Positions 57,272 to 64,000 of a DNA stretch of 64,000 bases are shown here, in pieces. A program made the translations under genes and the position numbers. The notes under the pieces were generated by a model that was given only the letters and a program-made list of their open reading frames with translations, had not been told where the DNA came from and did not search any database. This stretch comes from Saturnia japonica (Eukaryota; Arthropoda; Insecta; Lepidoptera; Saturniidae), in contig CM065307.1 in the NCBI GenBank assembly GCA_033032175.1, positions 496,001 through 560,000 of the forward strand, read 5' to 3'. Each line of letters begins with the position of its first letter. The stretch's first letter is position 1.

Positions 57272-57665
57272 AGCATTCCATGGAGGTTCTGTAAGGGACC
57301 TTTTTTTTTCTTTTTTTGCGCTAGTTAGACTAATGCGCTAGTTAGTGTAGAAAAACCATTCCGATTAACAAATACACATACGCATGGTCCACTCCTTCCT
57401 CCCAGGAGGAGGGGAACGTGCATATGAGTATATATTAGTTAGCTCGAATTCTCCTAAGATTAGGGAATTAGTTAGATCGCGACTTTTTCGCATTCGCGAC
57501 GACCGCCCGAGCCGAGGTTCGGCCACTCTGGCACCCTCGTGCGGGTCGTCACAAACTTTCGCGGCTGAGTGCCCTAAGCGCTCGCCCCCAAGTCCGGTGA
57601 AGCTGTAAAAGCCGCAGCGGCTCTGTTTGACGATAGGGCCCCTAAGGCTAACAGTGTAGTCAGAT

Positions 57666-57697
<32 letters not shown>

Positions 57698-57708
57698 CAT
57701 TCCATGGA
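57272..57708 (+). mobile_element. Poly(A) retroposon, long form, young copy
   Basis: Insert 57285-57695 is flanked by a perfect 13-bp duplication AGCATTCCATGGA (57272-57284 and 57696-57708). It ends in about 30 uninterrupted A residues, so it is young. The 5' start 'ggttctgtaagggacct' matches the older copy at 42833. The only open frame (57384-57608) has no known domain. It inserted next to, or into, the LINE fragment that follows. Confidence 0.85.
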
Positions 57709-57821
57709 TTCACCGTGCGGGTGCCGGGTCCATCGTGTGTCAGACAGAGGTAACACGAGCAGCCCCCGAGACTTGCGACCCAGATGTAGGTTTAAGGGGA
57801 CCCTTTATGATGCACATCAGC

Positions 57822-58130
57822 GCTCACCTTGACTGCTCGCGATACCTTCCCTGCCAAGCCAGATTTGGTAAGAGCCTGTTAATGCTGCTTTAGATACCCG
57901 TTCTAAATTAGAACTTACTGCAGTTCTCGACAGGCCGAGGGCTTTTAGCAAGTTATAGAGAGATTTCGCTGGAATACCTCTCGCACCCACTTCCACCGCA
58001 TAGCCGTTCTTGGTTAGCTCATTACTTAGATCGTAATATTTATTCATTTTTATTGCGTGGTCTTTAGTTATATCAATTTCCCACGGTACAGTGACTCTAC
58101 AAGTACTATATGCTTGATTTCTCGAGAATA
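57822..58130 (-). pseudogene. Non-LTR retrotransposon C-terminal fragment
   Basis: The minus strand is open through blocks starting TVPWEIDITKDHAIKMNKYY and including VEVGARGIPAKSLYNLLKAL, then GLSRTAVSSNLERVSKAAL. The 'V..GARG...SLYNLL' layout is the post-reverse-transcriptase C-terminal region of LINE proteins common in invertebrates. No reverse transcriptase motif remains. It ends at TGA-side sequence near 57820. Confidence 0.55.
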
Positions 58131-58224
58131 AAAAAAAATTTCTGGTTTTGATGACGAAACACCCACATCCTCAGGGATTTTATAATGTTTTTCCAATTAA
58201 GATCTTGTATAGTAGAGAAAATCC

Positions 58225-58725
58225 AATTTTTTTGAATCAAGTCGACAATAAATCGATTTTCGGGCGCTTACCTGGGTTACGCTGGCTAAACCTTATGATA
58301 TAAATCAAAATAATGTAACAAATAATTGTAGTTCTTCAAAAAGCCTAGAGAAAAGTCCACGTTGCCATATGTCTATCTCCTAAGGTTGACTCACAGTAAC
58401 CATTTTTATCTTCAACATAAAAATTAAAATTTGACGTTATTTGCGAAGCTATTTTCACCAATTCAGTATTAATCCTTATTCAGATAAATATGTTAATTAA
58501 CTTCGGCATTTAATGTAGACTAAAATTGATCATAATATTATATAATTAAATTCAAATTAAAAATCAAATTAGCCAAAGAAATCACTGCTCGAAACGGTTA
58601 GCCGGCACTCGCGGAGCCCGGCACCTGTGATGAATTGCGCGTCGCGAGCTAAGCTATTCGTAACTGTGAAGTTATTAACTATCAATACAAAAGAGATATA
58701 TTTTAAAGCATGCAGTTCTGAAGAG
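58225..58725 (+). repeat. Duplicated segment Q, copy 1
   Basis: Diverged direct copy of 62505-62955. Shared words include 'ttacgctggctaaaccttat', 'gactcacagtaaccattttt', 'ttatttgcgaagctatttt' and 'gagctaagc ... attcgtaact'. It matches no TE end I know. Confidence 0.6.
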
Positions 58726-59783
58726 CTGTTCAACTTAATTCCCTTCTCTGCCATCCTTAATAGAACCACATGTGCGGTGCTCCAGAGTTACTCGTTCCTA
58801 CAACATGAGGTCTTTCAAACATAACGTGACGAGACATTTGATCAGGCTGATATTACAGCGACGACTGACGATGGATTGTAGAACCCACCGTAGTCACCAT
58901 CAGGTACAGTTTACTCAATTTACAGTGTTACGATAAAAAAAAAAATACACGAATCAAGAAGTTCGCAAATTTTTTACCTTTTCTCCTATGATATTGGTTT
59001 TTTCAAATAAGACGTAAAGAGGCATTTCATGACGTCATCGACGACTTCCAAATTAAATCTGTGACACCGACGGTCGCCGTTGTTTCTGGAGTTTTTTGTC
59101 TTGTGGAGTTTGTCTGTTGCTTTGCTTATCATTAGATTCAGTACAATCATGTTGACGAGATAGAAAAAAAAAACTAAGGAGCTTAGAATGAATATTACTT
59201 GAGATAATAATTTAGAGCTAAAATCAAAAAAAGCTATTAATAATTTCGAGTTTGATTAATAAGTTGTCAAGTGACATCGTAAGGCTTGAGACCCACAAGC
59301 AAACCTCGCCTGCACGTGACTGCTCAGTAACGAACGAGGAAATGGCTATAGCGGCGTACAGCCCGACTAGGTCGCTAACCTCATGCATATGGTGGAAAAC
59401 CCGTCATAGTAATTTGCTTATTTGGTTAATTGTTTGTTTTTGTTTTTCGATTGTATGTTTGGTCACCATCAGATACAGTCCTGTTAATTTGGCTTGTTTT
59501 CTAAACAATGAATTGAATAAAACCATAGTAATAAAACGTTGACACTGGCAGATAAGGAAATCACGCCTTGGGAACTAGAAAAAAATATTTAAAAAAAGCT
59601 TTTAAAAACATTCTTAAAACCTTGTAGCGCAAATTAAAGGGGGAAATTAAACTAATTAAATTTCTTGCGCGTTCTTCTTATCATAAACCATTTCATTTGA
59701 TAACTATATCATGGGGGTGCATAAAAAATAAGTGGTCCGAAATTTTAGAGTCCTTCTTATTGAATTTATTATGGCATCACTTA
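58726..59783. other. No feature recognised
   Basis: Includes 'gtttctggagttttttgtc' and a TGACGTCA at 59030-59037, but no gene or repeat end. The last two bases are the TA flanking the next element. Confidence 0.35.
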
Positions 59784-60378
59784 GAGCAACTTGCGTAACA
59801 CTTTTAAATGTGTTTAAACTAAGATTAAACACATTGTCAAGTGGTTAAACAAAATTAGTGTCTTGCATAAAGAAAAATTAGTTGCTAAATATGTTTAACG
59901 AACTGTCAAAGTTAAATAACCAAATATGGCTATTTAGTGCCGCTAAACACGTTTAAGTGACTCCTTATGATTTAAAAATACAAATTATGGGAGTAAAAGA
60001 ACAGAGATATCATAAGGTGCCTGGTAAACACTTTTACCACATTTCTCACTCGTATCTAATAGAAGATAATTGTACTATTTTCATATTATTCAATTGATTT
60101 TAACAAACAATGACATCCAACTATGCACGTTTCATTATGTATACTATATGAATAAGTTTATAAGTCATCGCACTTTTTTGTTTAAGAAACTCGTCAAAAT
60201 ATGAAACGGAACGCAGAGAATGTTTTACCGACTCGCTAATTATGGTTAACTAAATCAGCGCGCTTGTCTCGTGCAAGATGACCCTAAATGCGTTTACGAT
60301 AAACCCATTTAAGAGGCTAATTGTAATTAACTAATTTTATTTAGCAGTGAGTTAAATGAAATGTTGCGCAAGTCGCCC
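59784..60378. mobile_element. MITE with TA target duplication, 595 bp
   Basis: Ends GAGCAACTTGCGTAACA and (reverse complement) GGGCGACTTGCGCAACA are flanked by TA (59782-59783 and 60379-60380). The interior repeats 'gtttaa' and 'ttaaac' words. No coding region. The TA duplication suggests a Tc1/mariner-type origin. Confidence 0.65.
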
Positions 60379-60380
60379 TA

Positions 60381-60954
60381 GTATTTTAACCACGCATTAT
60401 CATCCAAACTACACGTGTATGCAAAATTTCAGCTCAGTCGGTTGGTCATGACTGTTTTAAAACTCAGTTGCAAAACTTGAACCATATTAACAAGGCAAGT
60501 TAAATAAATGCTTGTAAAAAAATATTGAAGCTATGAAAGCTTTACCGATTTTTTTTTTGCAATTAACTCTCACCTCTCCATTGTTTAATATCGTGTCGTG
60601 TATGTTCGACATAGGTACTCATGTTCCGACATCATTGTTTTCATTTTTGTGCGACTCAATATTAGGGTTGCCAATGCTATATCATATTTAACAATTTCTT
60701 GTGACGCCACATTAGTATAAAACAATGTTACTATCGATCACTGCACAGTGATTTATTCAAACTATTCAACCACCACCAACCACATCATTGCCATCGAATG
60801 GATTGTCACGATTTACTAAGCTTTTAGCCTAGAAGCGGTCGCGTCGGTTGTAAAGTTTATTATTGAAAGACTAGTCAGGATTTTAAAAAATGCATTTGAG
60901 CCTGTAAATATTGAACACGTTTACGCTATAATTGAATATTTGCTATTAATTAAA
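60381..60954. other. No feature recognised
   Basis: The stretch 'tgcaaaatttcagctcagtc' near 60420 hints at an old repeat tail. Nothing else was seen. Confidence 0.35.
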
Positions 60955-61219
60955 CTAGCGGTCGTCCAATGATCGAAATTCGACTTTTTAATAATAGACT
61001 ATTTTCTGTTTGACATTTGCAGTATGAACCTAAACAATGAAAATTATATCATTTGCTGTCACTTTTCATTGAGTGACAATGTCAATATTTTGGGGAGGGG
61101 GGGTCTAAGTTCAATGGCACTGGTCTGTTTAGGAATCGCAGTATTAATTTATTTCATTTAATATATTAGTAACAGATATTATAGATTAATTTTTGCTCCA
61201 CGTATTAATATAATAATGA
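60955..61219 (-). mobile_element. Non-autonomous Helitron, copy H9
   Basis: Reverse orientation. It starts CTAGCGGTCGTCC, includes 'gtgacaatgtcaatattttg' and ends 'gctccacgtattaatataat'. About 80 bp near the 5' end is deleted compared with H4. Confidence 0.75.
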
Positions 61220-61403
61220 TAAATGTCAACGCCAATGTCACGTTGACAGAGTATTTTTTCAAGGGTTCAACCTCAAAAAACGCTTTATCAAAATAGTGGT
61301 AGAATCACCAAGTGTGTTTTTGTGGCAACTGAAAATTCACGTTCCTTGTCACTATATTAATTCACTTGACTAGTGCACAATAATCAAACTTTATTACCCA
61401 CAA

Positions 61404-61628
61404 GACAGTTTTCAACAAAAAAAAACAAAACCAGCTTCAATGTTTTTGAGGAGTTTTCTGATGTATCTTCGAAGTTCAAGGTCCAATGCTAATTAAATTG
61501 AAATGAGACCACCCTTTCCATCGAAAAAAGAATCCTCAAAATCGGTTCATAAACAAAGAAGTTATGGCTGGAGGACATTTCTATAAAATATATCCATTCG
61601 AATTGAAAACCTTCCTTTTTGACGGCAG
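61404..61628 (-). repeat. TTCAGCCATAAC repeat family, copy C9
   Basis: Reverse orientation. It carries 'aaaccagcttcaatgttttt', 'tcaaaatcggttcataaac' and 'gaagttatggctgg'. Confidence 0.65.
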
Positions 61629-62504
61629 TGAAAAATGCCACTTGAAAATTTTTGTTCTATTATTGATTTTTATTTGATTCCCAGACGTTCATACTCCCAC
61701 AATTAAGACGAATTTAACAACATCTCATATGCTGAAATCCTAAGACCCATTAAACCGTTTAGGCTATAGTGTGTCAAAGAAATAGACGTTAAGTGCTAGA
61801 AAAACGTAACTCTCCTTTTTCGCAGTCGACTAATAAAAGCAACTGCTTAAAAAACCAAGAGGCCGGCAAAAACTCCTTTACCGCATATTTTAAATAATAA
61901 TGACGAATTACGAATTCATTACAAAATACCAGTTCAGCGAAGGTACAAACACAGAGTTACGTTTGTGTTTATAGGAGAATGTAGTGGATACACATGACTC
62001 GTATGACGTCATTTCCGCAGTTATTTGCATAAAATTGACATTTCGTTTTTTTTCGGAACAATAAGCAACCTTCGTGCTAATTAGGATCGCAAATATTTAT
62101 TGACATTCACTCGGACGAGTACGCTAAATGTCGCATAGATAATATAAATTAACAGATAAACCTACCTAAATATGTAGGTTTTCGGGCCGTATTGATTTTT
62201 GTTCTGTGGCATTAACGGATCTCTGAACAAAAAAGTTCAAAGTTCAGTAGTACTCAAAACATTTATGTAAAAATTTATACACAATAGGTATAAATAGCGT
62301 AATAATGTATCACTCTCTCATCTTTGTTTGATAAAAAGAATCTATACATGGTATAAAATGAAGTCGCTTTCCGCCGTCTGTCTCACATGGTACGTTTTCA
62401 TATTTTAATCCGGTTTTCACCAACATTTAGTCATTTTTTACGCAAGGTTTATTTAAACAATACATTCCAATTCAGTTTTTTTATAGTAAAAAAATCAATT
62501 ATTT
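61629..62504. other. No feature recognised
   Basis: Ordinary AT-rich DNA. A TGACGTCA palindrome lies at 62004-62011. Confidence 0.4.
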
Positions 62505-62955
62505 ATAATCAAGTCGTATAAAAATCATTTTTGAGTACTTATATGGCTTACGCTGGTTAAACCTTATTAGATACATCAAACTAATGTTCTAAAGAATTGT
62601 TGTTCTTCTAAAAGCCTAGAGCAGAGTCTGCGATGGCATATGTCTATTTGCTAAGTGTGACTCACAGTAACCATTTTTATCTTCAACATAATAATTTAAA
62701 ATATTTCGTTATTTGCGAAGCTATTTTATACAATTCAATATTAATCTTTATCCAGATAAGTTTGTTAGTTAACTTGGGCATTTAATGTAGATTAAGATTG
62801 TTTTTACAATTTTCCATTTAAATGAATACCGTAGAACTTATCACGAATTCAAAATTATTAGCGACCAAAGAAATCCTACCTGAATATAATCCATGATAAA
62901 TAACACGGCACGAGCTAAGCGCACTATTCGTAACTATGAAGTTACATAATGTACC
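62505..62955 (+). repeat. Duplicated segment Q, copy 2
   Basis: Direct counterpart of 58225-58725, about 4.3 kb away. The two differ by many substitutions and small indels, so the duplication is old. Confidence 0.6.
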
Positions 62956-62984
62956 ATCACGTCTGTATCCCCGAAGTGTTAGGC

Positions 62985-63195
62985 AGTGGTGTACATCCAC
63001 AGTTCACCGGGCATGTTTTATGTTCCATGTAACAGCGGGCGAGCCCATTGCCATTAATCGGGCACGAAGCCAAACTCCAAACAGCTACTGGGAATTTCAC
63101 AGAAAACCCCAGTAGCACTTTGCTTGACATGAGAATCGAACCTAGGACCTCGAGCATAATAGTAGCGTTTAGGACTACTAGGCTAATGAGGCAGT
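62985..63195 (-). repeat. tRNA-derived SINE, family S1
   Basis: The minus strand starts 'tagcctagtagtcctaaac' and has 'cgaggtcctaggttcgattc' (box B). The body reads through 'ggcaatgggctcgcccgc'. Confidence 0.65.
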
Positions 63196-63492
63196 TATGA
63201 AGTTATGACCTGTCAATTTTAAAGCGATAAACTCTAAATCATGCTTTTTTAAACATAAAAAGACCGTATGGTATCGTTAGACACCAAATAGGAACGAAGT
63301 TCCTTATTATAAAATTTTAATTTCAAGTTCTATAATAAAAATCGAAAAAAAACCTTTACAAAATTATCTTAACACCTTTATTTTATTTACAATTATTTAT
63401 AAAAATATATAATAATTAACGTGTGCGCGCGGCTCCGCTCGCGTTTATTACTACGCAATAATTATTTAAATCCCTTCATTTTTACTCATATT

Positions 63493-63840
63493 GTTGACAA
63501 TGCATATGCCGTATTAATTGAGAAGTGGCATGTATTTCCCGTGTACAATTTTCGTCAAAATCGGTTGAAAACTATTATTCTAATGTACAATTTCTAATGC
63601 ATTATTAACAATTCTTATAGCCTCTCAATTATACTAGGTATGATGTATATTTCCCGTCTACAAAATATGATCAGAATCGGTTGATAATTGATGAAAGTTA
63701 AACTTTTTGAATTACTTTTTTTAATTCTAGAAGTAATATTGACAATTCTTATAGCCCATTAATTGTGTTAATAGTTAGACTTCCCCTGTATAAATTTTCA
63801 TCAAAATCGATTAAGAATTAATTAAGAAACCAAAAGAAAA
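63493..63840 (+). repeat. Triplicated unit with 'aaaatcggttgaa' core
   Basis: Three diverged units begin with 'ttgacaatgc' or 'ttaacaattc'-type starts at 63493, 63605 and 63739. Each has 'ttcccgtgtacaattttcgtc'-like sequence before a 'aaaatcgg(t)tgaaaa' core. Spacing is 112 and 134 bp. A CTAGCTG-type start block (cgcggctccgctcgcgt) lies just upstream at 63429. The rest to 64000 shows nothing. Confidence 0.5.
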
Positions 63841-64000
63841 TCATAGTTGGGATTATTACTGTTTGTGTGGTATTATCAATATATGCCAAAATGAATCCAA
63901 CACATTAACCATCCCAATAAAACTTCAAAAATAATTAAAATCATACATTATTGTACCGGCCTATGGGAAAATGTTTTAAAAACGTGAAAGCCCTTTTATT

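Noticed and set aside
57384..57608. 74-codon ORF in the poly(A) retroposon
   Set aside because: The older copy at 42833 does not keep the frame and no domain is visible.

Overview
The window looks like a gene-poor, AT-rich stretch of an insect nuclear genome, most likely Lepidoptera. This rests on repeat content: a TED/17.6-like errantivirus, several tRNA-derived SINEs, short retroposons with target-site duplications, an interspersed family opening with CTAGCTG.GCCC, a short Helitron family, mariner and Harbinger remnants, and RTE and CR1/jockey-like LINE ends. I recognise no intact host protein gene. Three non-repeat segments might belong to host genes: GC-rich promoter-like patches near 30.4 kb and 35.3 kb (+), and a weak terminal-exon candidate near 42.7 kb (-). 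All three are low confidence.

The best-defined object is a complete errantivirus-type LTR retrotransposon at 21935-27676. It has two 307-bp LTRs that I read as identical, a 4-bp AGGT target duplication, a tRNA-Ser-type primer binding site and a polypurine tract. It is internally deleted. Gag runs in frame into the last residues of RNase H and then a full integrase (965 aa), so protease, reverse transcriptase and most of RNase H are absent. The env frame is open to a stop inside the 3' LTR, and a consensus splice donor in the leader and an acceptor at the end of the integrase ORF join in phase. The element looks young and non-autonomous, but could still make Gag-IN and Env. Its leader holds three tandem stem-loops with a compensatory change.

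Layout: 0-12 kb holds a CR1-like LINE end split by a Helitron, a short retroposon, SINEs, a 55-bp minisatellite and CTAGCTG-type repeats. 12-15 kb holds a MADF-domain fragment, a mariner relic (-) with a CTAGCTG-type repeat inserted in it, and a second CR1-like LINE end that supplies the empty site for the first Helitron. 17 kb holds a deleted PIF/Harbinger element. 21-28 kb holds the errantivirus. 28-44 kb holds MITE-like copies, Helitrons, SINEs and an RTE LINE end. 44.7-46 kb holds a DD41D mariner with perfect terminal repeats and two in-frame stops. 47.5-50.6 kb holds a MITE candidate, a second mariner relic and a LINE end. 51.6-64 kb holds retroposons (one with a 30-nt poly(A) and 13-bp target duplication), more Helitrons, a TA-flanked MITE, a duplicated unknown segment and a triplicated repeat at the right edge.

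The features do not form a pathway. They are layers of insertions of different age, and several nestings give relative order. Identity of LTRs and repeats was judged by eye, and family names come from recognised protein motifs and termini, not from a database search.
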